Positions 35,280 to 44,767 of a DNA stretch of 64,000 nt are shown here, piece by piece. Below the pieces are notes generated by a model. It searched no databases. It was given only the letters and a program-made list of their open reading frames with translations, and was not told the DNA's origin. Positions within the stretch are counted from its first letter, which is position 1; every line of letters starts with the position of its first letter. The stretch covers positions 62,001 to 126,000 of the forward strand of contig NZ_JAGINM010000019.1 of NCBI RefSeq assembly GCF_017876095.1, in the 5' to 3' direction. The translations under genes and the position numbers were made by a program. The DNA is from Azospirillum agricola. GTDB taxonomy: Bacteria; Pseudomonadota; Alphaproteobacteria; Azospirillales; Azospirillaceae.

Positions 35280-37130
35280 ATGTCGGACGCGGCGGATCTT
35301 CCCGCCGGGGCGGAGCGCCGCCCGGATTACCTCGCCAGCTTCCGGCTGCTGCTCCGCCACGCGGCCGGGGCGCGGCCGCGGCTGGCGGGATCGGTGCTGC
35401 TCGCCACCCTCTCGGTGCTGTGCGAGCTGGTGCCGGTCTGGGTGGTGTGGCGGCTGACCGTCGCGGTGATCGACGGCACGGCGACGGCGGCGCTGTTCGC
35501 CCAGCAGGCGGCGCTGGCGCTGGCGGCGATCCTCGCCGGCTACGCGGCGCTGACGGCGGCGCTCGCCCAGTCGCACATCGTCGCCTTCCAGGTCATCCAC
35601 GATCTGCGGATGGCGCTGGCCCGCCACCTCGCCCGCCTGCCGCTCGGCTGGTTCGCCGGGCGGCGCAGCGGCGCCGCCAAGGCGCTGGTGATCGACGAGC
35701 CGGAGAAGCTGGAGCTGATCGTCGCCCACGGCATTCCGGAGGGAACCAGCGCCGTCGCGACGTGGCTGGCCGTGTCGGCCTGGCTGTTCGCGGTGGACTG
35801 GCGGATGGCGCTGGCCTCGGTCCTGCTGACGCCGGTCTCCTTCGCGCTGATGGCGCGGGCGATGACGCGGACCGGCCGCTTCGTCGCCGACTACCAGCGG
35901 GCGGGGGAGCGGATGAACGGATCCATCGTCGAGTATCTCGCCGGCATGCCGGCGGTGAAGATCTTCAACCGCGGCGGCGAGAGCTTCGCCGGGACCGCCG
36001 ACGCGGTGCGCGCCTACACCGACGTCGAGACGGCGATGGGGCGCGCCTACATCCCGCTGGGCAGCGGCTTTTCGGCGCTGGTGCTGTCGAACATCGTGGT
36101 CATCCTGCCGGCCGGGCTGTGGCTGCTGGCGGCGGGCGCCATCGATCTGCCGACGCTGCTGCTGTTCGTCATCCTCGGCGCCACCTACAGTCAGCCGTTG
36201 CTCAAGCTGTTCGGGCTGTTCCAGCAGCTCGCCCAGGTCTCCATCGCCTCGATGGCGGTGGCCGACGCGCTGGCCGCCCCGCCGCAGCCCGACAGCGGGC
36301 GGCGTGTCGATCTGCCCAACCATGACGTCGTCTTCGAGGGCGTGCGCTTCGGCTACGAGGACGGGCCGGACGTGCTGCACGGCATCGACGCCACGGCGCG
36401 GACCGGGACGGTGACGGCGCTGGTCGGCCCGTCGGGGTCGGGCAAGAGCAGCCTCGCGGCGCTGGTGCCGCGCTTCCACGACGTGCGCGCCGGCCGCGTC
36501 ACGCTGGGCGGGGTGGACGTGCGCGACATCGGGCTCGACCAGCTGATGGAGGAGATCGCCTTCGTCTTCCAGGACAGCCTGCTGTTCTCCGGCACCATCG
36601 CCGAGAACATCCGCTTCGGCGATCCGGGCGCCACCGACGAGGCGGTGCGCGCCGCCGCCCGCGCCGCCCGCGCCGACGGCTTCATCACGGCGCTGCCCGA
36701 CGGCTACGCGACGCGGCTGGGCGGGCGGGGCGGCGTGGCGCTGTCCGGCGGCGAGCGCCAGCGCATCGCCATCGCCCGCGCCATCCTGAAGGACGCGCCG
36801 GTCGTCCTGCTCGACGAGGCGACCGCCTTCGCCGACCCCGACAGCGAGGCGGCGATCCAGGAGGCCATCGGCGCGCTGGCGCGCGGCAAGACGCTGATCG
36901 TCGTCGCCCACCGGCTGAACACCATCGCCGACGCCGACCGGATCCTGGTGCTCGACCGCGGCCGCGTCGCCGAGTCCGGCCGGCAGGAGGAGCTGCTGGC
37001 CCGCGACGGGCTGTACGCCCGCCTCTGGGCCGATTACACGGAGGCGCGGGCGCTGGCCTTGCGCCCGGACCAGGACGCCCCGGATCGGAAACCCCGTGCC
37101 CGCAACGCCTGCATGGATGCCGCCGAATGA
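35280..37130 (+). CDS. ABC half-transporter, YbtP-like
   Basis: 616-residue fused membrane/ATPase subunit with an exporter-type fold. About six hydrophobic segments fill residues 25-310. The ATPase follows with Walker A GPSGSGKSS (about 383), a Q-loop FVFQDS, signature LSGGERQR (about 487), Walker B VVLLDEAT and H-loop VVAHR. In yersiniabactin clusters such paired half-transporters (YbtP/YbtQ) bring the ferric siderophore through the inner membrane; the adjacent biosynthesis and receptor genes support that, though export cannot be excluded. Start: ATG 35280 has TGAGGA eight bases upstream; ATG 35271 sits on the same ribosome site and is unlikely. It overlaps the next gene in ATGA. Confidence 0.9.
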   Translation: MSDAADLPAGAERRPDYLASFRLLLRHAAGARPRLAGSVLLATLSVLCELVPVWVVWRLTVAVIDGTATAALFAQQAALALAAILAGYAALTAALAQSHIVAFQVIHDLRMALARHLARLPLGWFAGRRSGAAKALVIDEPEKLELIVAHGIPEGTSAVATWLAVSAWLFAVDWRMALASVLLTPVSFALMARAMTRTGRFVADYQRAGERMNGSIVEYLAGMPAVKIFNRGGESFAGTADAVRAYTDVETAMGRAYIPLGSGFSALVLSNIVVILPAGLWLLAAGAIDLPTLLLFVILGATYSQPLLKLFGLFQQLAQVSIASMAVADALAAPPQPDSGRRVDLPNHDVVFEGVRFGYEDGPDVLHGIDATARTGTVTALVGPSGSGKSSLAALVPRFHDVRAGRVTLGGVDVRDIGLDQLMEEIAFVFQDSLLFSGTIAENIRFGDPGATDEAVRAAARAARADGFITALPDGYATRLGGRGGVALSGGERQRIAIARAILKDAPVVLLDEATAFADPDSEAAIQEAIGALARGKTLIVVAHRLNTIADADRILVLDRGRVAESGRQEELLARDGLYARLWADYTEARALALRPDQDAPDRKPRARNACMDAAE

Positions 37131-38983
37131 CCGCCGTTCCGCACCCCCACACTCACGACCACGGGCACGACCACGGGCACGACCACGGCCACGGCTCCGG
37201 CGCCGCGCCGCGCTCCGACCTGGAGAGCCTGCGCCGCGTCTGGGCCATCGCCGGCCCGCTGCGCGGCAAGATCGCGCGCGGCATCGCCTTCCGCTTCCTG
37301 CAATCGATGGCGCTCGGCCTGTCCTTCGGGGTGGTGGTCTGGGTCGTCGCCGGGCTGGCCGACGGGCGGCCGATGACAACGGACTGGGCGTGGCGGGCGA
37401 CCGGGCTGATGGCGCTCTCGCTGCTCGGCCAGCTCCTCTTCGCCTATCTCTCGACCTGCGAGGTGTGGATCGCCAGCTATCAGGTGGCCGGGGCGCTGCG
37501 GCTGTCGATGCTCGACCATCTGCGCCGGCTGCCGATGGGCTTCCATCTGGCCCGCCACAAGGGCGACACCGTGACCGTGCTGACCACCGACATGCAGATG
37601 GTCGAGGTCTTCTTCGCCGACGCGCTGCCGCGCATCGCCCAGGCGCTCGGGCTGCCGCTGGTGGTTTTCGCCGTCCTGCTGCTGCGCGACTGGGTGGTGG
37701 CGCTGGCCACCGCCTCGTCCGTCGTCGCGGCGGTGCCGGTCTTCCTGTGGTCGAGCCGCCGGCTCTCGCTGCTCGGCATCCGCCGCCAGGACGCCCAGGC
37801 CGAGGCCGGCGGGCGGATGATCGAGTTCGTCCAGGGCATCGCCGTGATCCGCGCCTTCAACCGCGTCGCCAGCGGGCAGGAGGGGTTCCGCGCCGCGCTG
37901 GAGGAGCTGCGCGACATCTCGGTCCGCATGGTGGTGACGCTGATCGTCCCCATCGTCGCCATCGCCGTCATCGTCATGCTGGGCGCGCCGCTGACCATCT
38001 GGGTCGCCGGCCAGCGCCATTTCGCCGGGGACCTGCCGGCGGGAACGCTGATCACCACGCTGGTGCTGCTGTTCTCGATGTACGCGCCGCTGCTGGCGCT
38101 GATCGGCGTCATGGAATCGACCCGCATCGCCGACGCCTCGCTGACCCGCATGGACCGGATCATGACGGCGAAGCCGCTTCCCGAACCGACCGCGCCCCAC
38201 ACCCCCTTCGGCTTCGCCGTGCGCTTCGACGGGGTGGGCTTCGGCTACGCGCCGGACAAGCCGGTGCTGCGCGACGTCTCCTTCACGGTGCCGGAGCGCT
38301 CGATGACCGCCATCGTCGGGCCGTCCGGCTCGGGCAAGAGCACGATCCTCAACCTGCTGCCGCGCTTCTGGGACGTGACCGCCGGCGCCGTCACCATCGG
38401 CGGGGTGGATCTGCGCAGGCTGAGCGGGGAGCGGCTGAACGCGCTGATCACCGTGGTCTTCCAGGACGTCACCCTGTTCGCCGGGACCATCTTCGACAAC
38501 ATCGCCTTCGGACGGCCCGGCGCCGACCTCGCGGCGGTGGAGGCGGCGGCCCGCGCCGCCCAGGCCCACGACTTCATCAGCGCGCTTCCCGACGGCTACC
38601 GCACCCGCGTCGGCGAGGGCGGGGCGGCCCTGTCCGGCGGCGAGCGCCAGCGCGTCTCCATCGCCCGCGCCATCCTGAAGGACGCCCCCATCGTGCTGCT
38701 CGACGAGGCGACCGCCGCCATCGACCCGACCAACGAGCGCGCCATCCAGGCGGCGCTGGCCCGCCTGGTCGCCGACAAGACGCTGATCGTGGTGGCGCAC
38801 AAGCTCTCCACCATCCGCGCCGCCGACCAGATCCTGGTGCTGGAGGACGGCGCCATCGTCGAGCGCGGCCGCCACGAGGCGCTGCTGGAGGCCGGCGGCC
38901 TCTACGCCCGGCTGTGGAATCACCGGACGCGCGCCGCCGGCTGGCGGATCGCCGGGGAGCAACCCGTGGGAGAAACGGCATGA
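37127..38983 (+). CDS. ABC half-transporter, YbtQ-like, with His-rich N-terminus
   Basis: 618 residues, partner of the preceding half-transporter. The transmembrane part spans about 45-330. ATPase: Walker A GPSGSGKST (about 398), FQDVTLF, LSGGERQR (about 501), VLLDEAT, VVAHK. Residues 6-24 form an unusual tract HPHTHDHGHDHGHDHGHGSG ahead of the first helix, which could bind metal ions at the cytoplasmic face; such a tract is not a normal part of this family. It starts in an ATGA overlap and ends in an ATGA overlap with the TetR gene, so the three are one operon. Confidence 0.9.
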   Translation: MTAVPHPHTHDHGHDHGHDHGHGSGAAPRSDLESLRRVWAIAGPLRGKIARGIAFRFLQSMALGLSFGVVVWVVAGLADGRPMTTDWAWRATGLMALSLLGQLLFAYLSTCEVWIASYQVAGALRLSMLDHLRRLPMGFHLARHKGDTVTVLTTDMQMVEVFFADALPRIAQALGLPLVVFAVLLLRDWVVALATASSVVAAVPVFLWSSRRLSLLGIRRQDAQAEAGGRMIEFVQGIAVIRAFNRVASGQEGFRAALEELRDISVRMVVTLIVPIVAIAVIVMLGAPLTIWVAGQRHFAGDLPAGTLITTLVLLFSMYAPLLALIGVMESTRIADASLTRMDRIMTAKPLPEPTAPHTPFGFAVRFDGVGFGYAPDKPVLRDVSFTVPERSMTAIVGPSGSGKSTILNLLPRFWDVTAGAVTIGGVDLRRLSGERLNALITVVFQDVTLFAGTIFDNIAFGRPGADLAAVEAAARAAQAHDFISALPDGYRTRVGEGGAALSGGERQRVSIARAILKDAPIVLLDEATAAIDPTNERAIQAALARLVADKTLIVVAHKLSTIRAADQILVLEDGAIVERGRHEALLEAGGLYARLWNHRTRAAGWRIAGEQPVGETA

Positions 38984-39705
38984 CGGAACGCAAACCGCCG
39001 GAACGGAGGCCGCCGGAACCGCGCCCCGGCCGCCCGGCGCGCATCTCGCGGGAGGCCATCGCCGCCGCCGCGCTGGAGATCGGGCTGGCCGAGGTGACGC
39101 TGGCGGCCATCGCGGCGCGGCTCGGGGTGGACCATTCCTCGCTCTACCGCCACGCGAAGGGGCGCGACGACATCCTGCTCGCCGCCGCCGACCTCGCCAT
39201 CGCGCGGCTCGACTGGCGGACCGAGACCGGCGACTGGCGGCTCTATCTGGAGCGTCTGGCCGAATCGCTGTGGGATCTCTACGAGCGCCACCCCGGCCTC
39301 GCCGACGTCCACCGCACGCTGGGCGACACGCCGGTGTCCGGCATCCGCGCCTTCGCCGAGGCGGTGGGGCGGTTGCGGGAACTGGGATTCGCGCTGGAGG
39401 ACGCGGTGCTGGTCATCGACAGCGTGACCGACATGACCGCCGACGCCTTCGCCGGCTGGCAGGCGCTGGGCCGGCGCGGCGCCCAGGGAACGGCCGGGGA
39501 GGGGGCGACCATGGCCGAAAAGGTCCAGCGGGCCTGGACGCGGGCCGCCGCCGAGGATCCGGCCATCGCCGGCCCGGTCCAGGCGATGATGGAGGTGGTG
39601 CGCGGCACGCCGAAACGCTGGTGGGGCCGCAAGCTCGCCCTGCTGCTCGACGGGGCCGCCGCGCTGCGCGGAGCGGGGGCAAGGCCGTTGCCGGAAGGAG
39701 GATGA
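38980..39705 (+). CDS. TetR-family regulator
   Basis: 241 residues. The N-terminal DNA-binding domain begins after a Pro/Arg-rich lead: ISREAIAAAALEIGLAEVTLAAIAARLGVDHSSLYRHAKGRDDIL, a standard TetR helix-turn-helix with the recognition helix HSSLYRHA. The C-terminal half is a helical ligand domain resembling TetR C-terminal families with a WWGRKLALLLDG ending. Being the third gene of the ABC operon (ATGA overlap), it may autoregulate the transporter promoter region at 35132-35187. Its ligand is unknown. Confidence 0.85.
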   Translation: MTERKPPERRPPEPRPGRPARISREAIAAAALEIGLAEVTLAAIAARLGVDHSSLYRHAKGRDDILLAAADLAIARLDWRTETGDWRLYLERLAESLWDLYERHPGLADVHRTLGDTPVSGIRAFAEAVGRLRELGFALEDAVLVIDSVTDMTADAFAGWQALGRRGAQGTAGEGATMAEKVQRAWTRAAAEDPAIAGPVQAMMEVVRGTPKRWWGRKLALLLDGAAALRGAGARPLPEGG

Positions 39706-39759
39706 GGACCCGCTTCCCTCGGGGAGCGGGGGTCGCCGCCGGTCCGGGAGCGGAACCGC

Positions 39760-39786
39760 GATACAGGACTTTTTCGGTCCTGTATC
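39760..39786. promoter_or_regulatory. Perfect 10-bp inverted repeat (27 bp overall)
   Basis: GATACAGGAC, loop TTTTTCG, GTCCTGTATC. The arms match perfectly. The T run is in the loop rather than after the stem, so it does not look like an intrinsic terminator on the plus strand. It lies between the TetR and AraC genes and may be an operator or an RNA hairpin. Confidence 0.5.
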
Positions 39787-39875
39787 TTGCCTGGAGCGGA
39801 AACTCGGCTTAAGATTGCGGCAGGTGCGAGCGAGAATCCAGGGTCCCGATCAACTCGGGCACGGTCAGCCAGCAT

Positions 39876-39901
39876 GCCCGCCCCTCCGGGCGGGCCTTTC
39901 T
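39876..39901 (+). terminator. Rho-independent terminator candidate
   Basis: GCCCGCCC, tetraloop CTCC, GGGCGGGC, then CTTTCT. The 8-bp GC stem followed by a short U-rich run is placed to end the ABC-TetR transcript 36 bp before the AraC start. Confidence 0.6.
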
Positions 39902-39937
39902 GAATCCGTTCCTGACGATTGGCATTCGGGTGATGGC

Positions 39938-40963
39938 ATGACCGGCTCTTCCCTCCAGGCATCGGCGCACCGCGCCGCGGTGTCCACCCAGGATTTCTGC
40001 AAGGCGTCGATGCTGTTCTGCGGCTACGCCCTTCTGCCGGCCGCTCCGTCCGCCGGCCGGGGGGGCGGGCGCGGCGAGGAGAAGCCGCTGTTCGCCGGAA
40101 CGCTGGGGGCCTCGGCGCTGAAATCGGGGATCAACCTCGGCACCGCCCAGTTCACCGCGCTGCGCGACAGCGAGCATTCGGCCCTCTTCCCGCGCTCGCT
40201 CAGCTTCGTCCTGTCGCTGGAGGGGCGGTCGTCGGAGTTCGATCCGGGCGGCGGACGGTCGCGCATCGTGCTGAATCCGGGAGAGGCGGCGCTGTTCAGC
40301 TTCTCCGACGCGGTCGGCACCACCGGGCGCTATTGCCGGGGCCAGCGCAGCAAGTCGGTGCTGATCCAGCTCCGCTCCGACCGGATCGCCGACGAGGGGC
40401 TGGCCGACTTCGTCGACGCCCGCACCCGCGACAGCGGCATGCTCCCGCTCGGGACCTGCCCGCAGCTCGGCTTCCTGTGCGGGCAGCTCTTCGACCCGAC
40501 GCTGTGCGGGACGGCCGGCTGCCTGCTGCTGGAGAGCCGGGTGCTGGAGATCGTCGCCCGCGCCATCCAGAAGCTGGAGCTGGACGCCGTGCGGCCGGTG
40601 GCGGCGTCGGGCGGTGGCGGGCGCGGCTCCGACGCGGCGAAGATGGCGCGGGTCCGCGACCGGCTGATGGCGGAGCCGGAGGGCGACCACAGCCTCGTGG
40701 CGCTGGCGCGCGAGGCCGGCGTCAGCGTGTCGGGGCTGAAGACCAAGTTCCGCGCGGTCTACGGCCAGACCGTCTTCGCCTTCCTGCACGAGCTGCGGAT
40801 GGAGCGCGCGCGGACCGGGCTGGAGAGCGGCGGCTGGACGGTGACGCAGGCCGCGCATTTCACCGGCTACCGCCACGCCAGCAACTTCTCGACCGCCTTC
40901 CAGAAGCATTTCGGGCGCTCGCCCGGCCGTGGCGGCGGCCACCGGCCCTGTCCTCCCGCATAA
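39938..40963 (+). CDS. AraC-family regulator, PchR/YbtA-like (first copy)
   Basis: 341 residues. An N-terminal sensor region has the family-like segments LSFVLSLEGRSSEF and LNPGEAALFSF. The C-terminal pair of helix-turn-helix units is clear: HSLVALAREAGVSVSGLKTKF and TVTQAAHFTGYRHASNFSTAF ending KHFGRSPG. PchR and YbtA bind the ferric siderophore and activate receptor and biosynthetic genes; this gene lies just before the TonB receptor, so a similar role is likely. The frame extends upstream to 39815, but that part contains the terminator hairpin, so ATG 39938 was chosen. The stop codon sits inside the first of two direct repeats that may be its own binding site. Confidence 0.85.
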   Translation: MTGSSLQASAHRAAVSTQDFCKASMLFCGYALLPAAPSAGRGGGRGEEKPLFAGTLGASALKSGINLGTAQFTALRDSEHSALFPRSLSFVLSLEGRSSEFDPGGGRSRIVLNPGEAALFSFSDAVGTTGRYCRGQRSKSVLIQLRSDRIADEGLADFVDARTRDSGMLPLGTCPQLGFLCGQLFDPTLCGTAGCLLLESRVLEIVARAIQKLELDAVRPVAASGGGGRGSDAAKMARVRDRLMAEPEGDHSLVALAREAGVSVSGLKTKFRAVYGQTVFAFLHELRMERARTGLESGGWTVTQAAHFTGYRHASNFSTAFQKHFGRSPGRGGGHRPCPPA

Positions 40964-40986
40964 GCATTCTGGCCTCCGGCATAAGC
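40952..40986. promoter_or_regulatory. Direct repeats 21 bp apart, candidate AraC/PchR box
   Basis: CCTCCCGCATAAGC at 40952-40965 and CCTCCGGCATAAGC at 40973-40986, one mismatch, 21 bp start to start (two helical turns). This is the arrangement expected for the two half-sites of an AraC-type activator. They lie 147 bp upstream of the receptor start; a possible -10 (TATGGT, 41019-41024) without a good -35 follows, fitting an activator-dependent promoter. Confidence 0.55.
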
Positions 40987-41132
40987 CCGGCCGGTGGCGG
41001 CGCCGCCGGCGGATCCACTATGGTTTTCCCGTAGTTTCCGCCATCCGGTGCCCTTCGGCGGCGGTGCTCGCGACCGTGGCATGCCCGTGCCGTCAGGCCC
41101 GCCGCCGCATTTGAAAGACCTTGGAGATTTGA

Positions 41133-43397
41133 ATGCCGTTTGAAAGCCCGGCGCGACAGGCCGCGCGGTCTTCCCAGTTCTTGCCCGCTGGCGGGGTGTC
41201 TTTGAAGGATCGTGCCGTCATCCGTTCCGTCCTGCTGTCCGGCGCCGCCGCCGTGTCGCTGACCGTCTGCCTCGCCGCCGGAGCGCGGGAGGCGAGGGCC
41301 GGAGAGGCCGTGCCGCTTGCCCCGCAACTCGCGCAATCGCACGCCCAGGACGGCCCGATCACGCTGGAGGCGATCACCGTCGGCGCCCGCCGCCGGGCCG
41401 AGCAGGCGATCGACGTGCCGGTCAGCGTCACCGTGGTCGGCGAGGAGGAGCTGAAGGAACAGCGCGCCGACGATGTCGAGGATCTGGCGCGCAGGACCGT
41501 CGGCTGGCAGCAGCCGAATTACGGCGACGATCCCCGCACGGCGCAGCCGATCATCCGCGGCGTCGGCACCCTGTCGACCCTGCTGTCGCCCGACAACAGC
41601 ACCGCCCCGACCCTGATCGACGGCGCGCCGCTGCCGGCCTTCGCCGCCTCGGGCCAGCTTCTCGACATCGGGCAGGTGGAGCTGCTGCGCGGACCCCAGG
41701 GCACGCTGTTCGGCCGCAACTCGACGGCCGGCGCGATCAGCCTGACCAGCGTCGCCCCCGGCCCCGAGACCGAGCGCCGCGTCACCGTCGAGATCGGCAG
41801 CGACGGCTACAGGAAGGGCGAGTTCCTGGTCGGCGGCGCCATCGGCCCGGACCTGTTCGGCCGCTTCGCCGTGCGGCTGCACCGGCAGAACGACTATCTG
41901 GACAACGACCACCCCGGCGAATCCGGCATCGGCGGCTACAGCGTCGGCGCCGCGAAATCCTCCTTCCTGTGGCAGGCGTCCGACCGCACCCAGGTGCAGC
42001 TGACCCTGGCCGGCGAGCGCGACCGCCGCGACACCGGCTACGCGCTGCGCCTGCCCGGCCGCAACGCCTACCAGGAGGAGCCGTCCTTCCGCCGCGACAT
42101 GGCCTACGCGACGCTGAACGTCTCGCACGAGCTGGACGGCTTCGCCATCAAGTCGACCACGAATTTCACCCATTACAAATTCACCAACAGGGCCGACAAC
42201 ACCGACGGCCACCTGTTCAACGCCGCCTTCGGCCTGCCGGTCGGCTTCTTCGCCTACGACAACGAGATCGCCAAGTCGACCGGCAAGGAGAACCAGATCT
42301 ACCAGGAGCTGCGGGCGCATTCGCTGAAGGGCGCGCCGCTGAACTGGGTGGTCGGCGGCGTCTTCGCCCACAACGACTACAAGGAGGACAGCGAGGGCAC
42401 CTCCAACTTCTTCCCGACCATCGGCGGCCGGCGGCACGTCAACCTGACCTCGACGTCCTCGGCGGTCTACGGCGACGTCGCCTATCCCTTCGCCGAGCGC
42501 TTCGAGGTCGGCGGCGGCCTGCGCTACACCCACGACGTCAAGTCGATCGACCACCGCTACGCCGGCACCGGGGCGCCGGGCACCGTCTCCGCCTATTCCC
42601 AGGACAGCAGCCGCGACTTCGACATGCTGTCGGGCCGCTTCTCGCTGAGCTACAAGCCGACCGAGCACAGCCTCGTCTACGCCAGCGTGACGCGCGGCGC
42701 CAAGGCCGGCGGCTACCCGCGCTTCACCAACAACGCCACCACCGGCAACCCCGAGAACGGCTACGGCAAGACCGGCATCTGGGCCTACGAGGCGGGGGTG
42801 AAGGCCGATCTCGGATCCGCCACCACCCTGACGCTGGCCGGTTTCCGCAACGACGTGAAGGGCGAGGCGATCTTCGTCTACAACCCGGCCACCGGCACCT
42901 TCCCGATCGAGAGCTTCGACCTGAAGTCCTACGGGGCGGAGGCGGAACTCCGCAGCGAACTCGGCCACGGCTTCTCGGTGACGGCGCGGGCGGCGCTGAC
43001 CAGGGCGGAGATCACCGGCGCCCCGGCGGCGATGTCGAGCCATGTCGGCAACACGGTGCCGAACGTCCCGACCTTCGACGGCGGCGTCGGGCTGGCCTAC
43101 CGCACCCCGGCCGAGGGGCTGGGGCTGGGGAGCGAGTCCGAGCTGGCGGCGTCGGTCGCCTACCGCTTCGTCGGCAAGCGCGAGGCCGACACCGCCAACA
43201 ACTTCACGCTCGACGCCCAGAACATCCTGGACGCCCGGCTCGGCGTCACCGTCCGCAACGTCACGCTCTACGCCTTCGGCGAGAATGTGCTGAAGGAGAC
43301 GGTGGACCAGCAGGGCTCCAACATCGCGCCCGGCGTCAATTCGGTGGTGCCGTCGCGCGGCCGCACGGTCGGGCTCGGCCTGAGCGCGACCTTCTGA
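41133..43397 (+). CDS. TonB-dependent outer-membrane siderophore receptor
   Basis: 754 residues. A long signal region (hydrophobic core VLLSGAAAVSLTVCLAAG, cleavage after AREARA near 56) leads to a TonB-box-like ITLEAITV. The plug follows with VSVTVVGEEEL, QPIIRGVGT, LRGPQGTLFGRNSTAGAISL. The rest alternates as beta strands, ending in LGLSATF with the terminal Phe of outer-membrane barrels. FyuA and FptA are the functional counterparts. The start has GGAG six bases upstream. It is followed at once (TGATG) by the MFS gene, so import across both membranes is co-expressed. Confidence 0.92.
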   Translation: MPFESPARQAARSSQFLPAGGVSLKDRAVIRSVLLSGAAAVSLTVCLAAGAREARAGEAVPLAPQLAQSHAQDGPITLEAITVGARRRAEQAIDVPVSVTVVGEEELKEQRADDVEDLARRTVGWQQPNYGDDPRTAQPIIRGVGTLSTLLSPDNSTAPTLIDGAPLPAFAASGQLLDIGQVELLRGPQGTLFGRNSTAGAISLTSVAPGPETERRVTVEIGSDGYRKGEFLVGGAIGPDLFGRFAVRLHRQNDYLDNDHPGESGIGGYSVGAAKSSFLWQASDRTQVQLTLAGERDRRDTGYALRLPGRNAYQEEPSFRRDMAYATLNVSHELDGFAIKSTTNFTHYKFTNRADNTDGHLFNAAFGLPVGFFAYDNEIAKSTGKENQIYQELRAHSLKGAPLNWVVGGVFAHNDYKEDSEGTSNFFPTIGGRRHVNLTSTSSAVYGDVAYPFAERFEVGGGLRYTHDVKSIDHRYAGTGAPGTVSAYSQDSSRDFDMLSGRFSLSYKPTEHSLVYASVTRGAKAGGYPRFTNNATTGNPENGYGKTGIWAYEAGVKADLGSATTLTLAGFRNDVKGEAIFVYNPATGTFPIESFDLKSYGAEAELRSELGHGFSVTARAALTRAEITGAPAAMSSHVGNTVPNVPTFDGGVGLAYRTPAEGLGLGSESELAASVAYRFVGKREADTANNFTLDAQNILDARLGVTVRNVTLYAFGENVLKETVDQQGSNIAPGVNSVVPSRGRTVGLGLSATF

Positions 43398-43429
43398 TGT
43401 CCGATCGACCGAAACGCGGAGAGCCCGCC

Positions 43430-44767
43430 ATGAGACCGGCGCATTGGGGGCTGATCGCCAGCCTCTACGTGACGCAGTTCCTGCCCGTCGCCTTCTTCTT
43501 CATGGGGCTCCCCGCGATCCTGCGCAAGGAGGGGATGGCGCTGGAGCGGCTCGGCGTCCTCTATCTGCTGGGCTTCGTCTGGGTCCTGAAGATCCTGTGG
43601 GCGCCGCTGGTCGACCGCGTCCGCTTCGGCCGGCTGGGGCACCATCGCGGCTGGCTGATCCTGACGCAGGGGGCGATGATCGGGATGCTGCTGCTGATCG
43701 GGCGGACCGACGGCATCGCCGATTTTCCCCTGCTGGTGGGCCTGAGCCTGGTGCTGACGGTCTTCTCGGCGACGCAGGACATCGCCACCGACGCGCTGAC
43801 CTGCCGGCTGCTGCCGGCGGCGCAGCGCGGGCTGGGCAACAGCGTGCAGGTCGCCGGCGGGCTGGTCGGCATCCTGTTCGGCGGCGGCGCGCTGCTGGCG
43901 TTGTATCCGACGCTGGGCTGGGGCGGCTGCATGGCGCTGATGGCCGGGATCCTGGCGCTCACCCTCGTGCAGATCCTGCTGTTCCGCGAACCGCCGGCGG
44001 ACGGGGCCGGCCCGGCGGCGCGTCCGGGCTATGGCCGGCTGTGGAGCTTCTGGCGGCAGCCGGGAACCGGCGGCTGGGTGTTGGTGATGGTGACGATGCC
44101 GGTCGGGATCGGCATGACCTTCGGCGTGCTGACGCCGATGCTGGTCGATGTCGGCTGGTCGCTGGAGCGGGTCGGCTTCGCGCTCAACATCGTCGGGTCG
44201 GTCGTCGGGCTCGCGGCGGTCTTCGCGGCGGGCTGGCTGCTCCAGCGCTTCGGGCGGCGGCGGGTGCTGGTCGCCGCCGCGCTGGCGCAGGCGCCGATCA
44301 TCCTGTCGGTGCTGCCGCTGGCCGGCGGGGCGGGCAGCGGGCTGGTGGTGATGCCGTCGCTGGCGCTGGTGTTCCTCATCCACAACCCGCTGACCACCAT
44401 CCTGGTCACCATCATGATGGACCGCGCCGGAAAGGGGACGGAGGGCACCGACTTCACCGCGCAGTACAGCCTCTACAGCTTCATGGGCTTCCTGTCGGGC
44501 GCCGTGGCGTTGCAGATCGCCGGGGCGGCCGGCTATCCGGCGATGATCCTGTGCGCGGCGCTGGTCGCCTTCGCCGCCTGGGGGCTGGCCTTCCGCCTCT
44601 ACCGCGAGGCGGGGGGCGGGGGAGCGGATTTGAAGGAAGAGCCCCGGACCGGCAAGAACAGACATGGCGATTTTAAAATAAAAACCTGCGGACCACGCGG
44701 GGAAACTCCGATCGTGGCGATGGCAGAACCAGACGGGAGTGGTTTTCTCCATGATGAACGAGCATGA
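43430..44767 (+). CDS. MFS transporter, RhtX/FptX/YbtX-like siderophore importer
   Basis: About 445 residues with roughly 12 hydrophobic segments, beginning WGLIASLYVTQFLPVAFFFMGLPAILRKEGM, the opening typical of RhtX/FptX/AmpG-like permeases. FSATQDIATDALTCRLL and a late RAGKGTEGTDFTAQYSLYSFMGF segment are family-like. FptX imports ferripyochelin, so an inner-membrane route for the ferric siderophore is likely, in addition to the ABC pair. Start: ATG 43430 has GGAG eight bases upstream; ATG 43397, overlapping the receptor stop, would add 11 residues. A hydrophilic tail of about 45 residues overlaps the start of the second AraC gene. Confidence 0.85.
   Translation: MRPAHWGLIASLYVTQFLPVAFFFMGLPAILRKEGMALERLGVLYLLGFVWVLKILWAPLVDRVRFGRLGHHRGWLILTQGAMIGMLLLIGRTDGIADFPLLVGLSLVLTVFSATQDIATDALTCRLLPAAQRGLGNSVQVAGGLVGILFGGGALLALYPTLGWGGCMALMAGILALTLVQILLFREPPADGAGPAARPGYGRLWSFWRQPGTGGWVLVMVTMPVGIGMTFGVLTPMLVDVGWSLERVGFALNIVGSVVGLAAVFAAGWLLQRFGRRRVLVAAALAQAPIILSVLPLAGGAGSGLVVMPSLALVFLIHNPLTTILVTIMMDRAGKGTEGTDFTAQYSLYSFMGFLSGAVALQIAGAAGYPAMILCAALVAFAAWGLAFRLYREAGGGGADLKEEPRTGKNRHGDFKIKTCGPRGETPIVAMAEPDGSGFLHDERA

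Noticed and set aside
37140..37200. GGGCACGACCAC repeats at the start of the second ABC gene as a CRISPR or minisatellite
   Set aside because: They lie in frame and encode the HDHG tract; there are no spacers or long repeat units.
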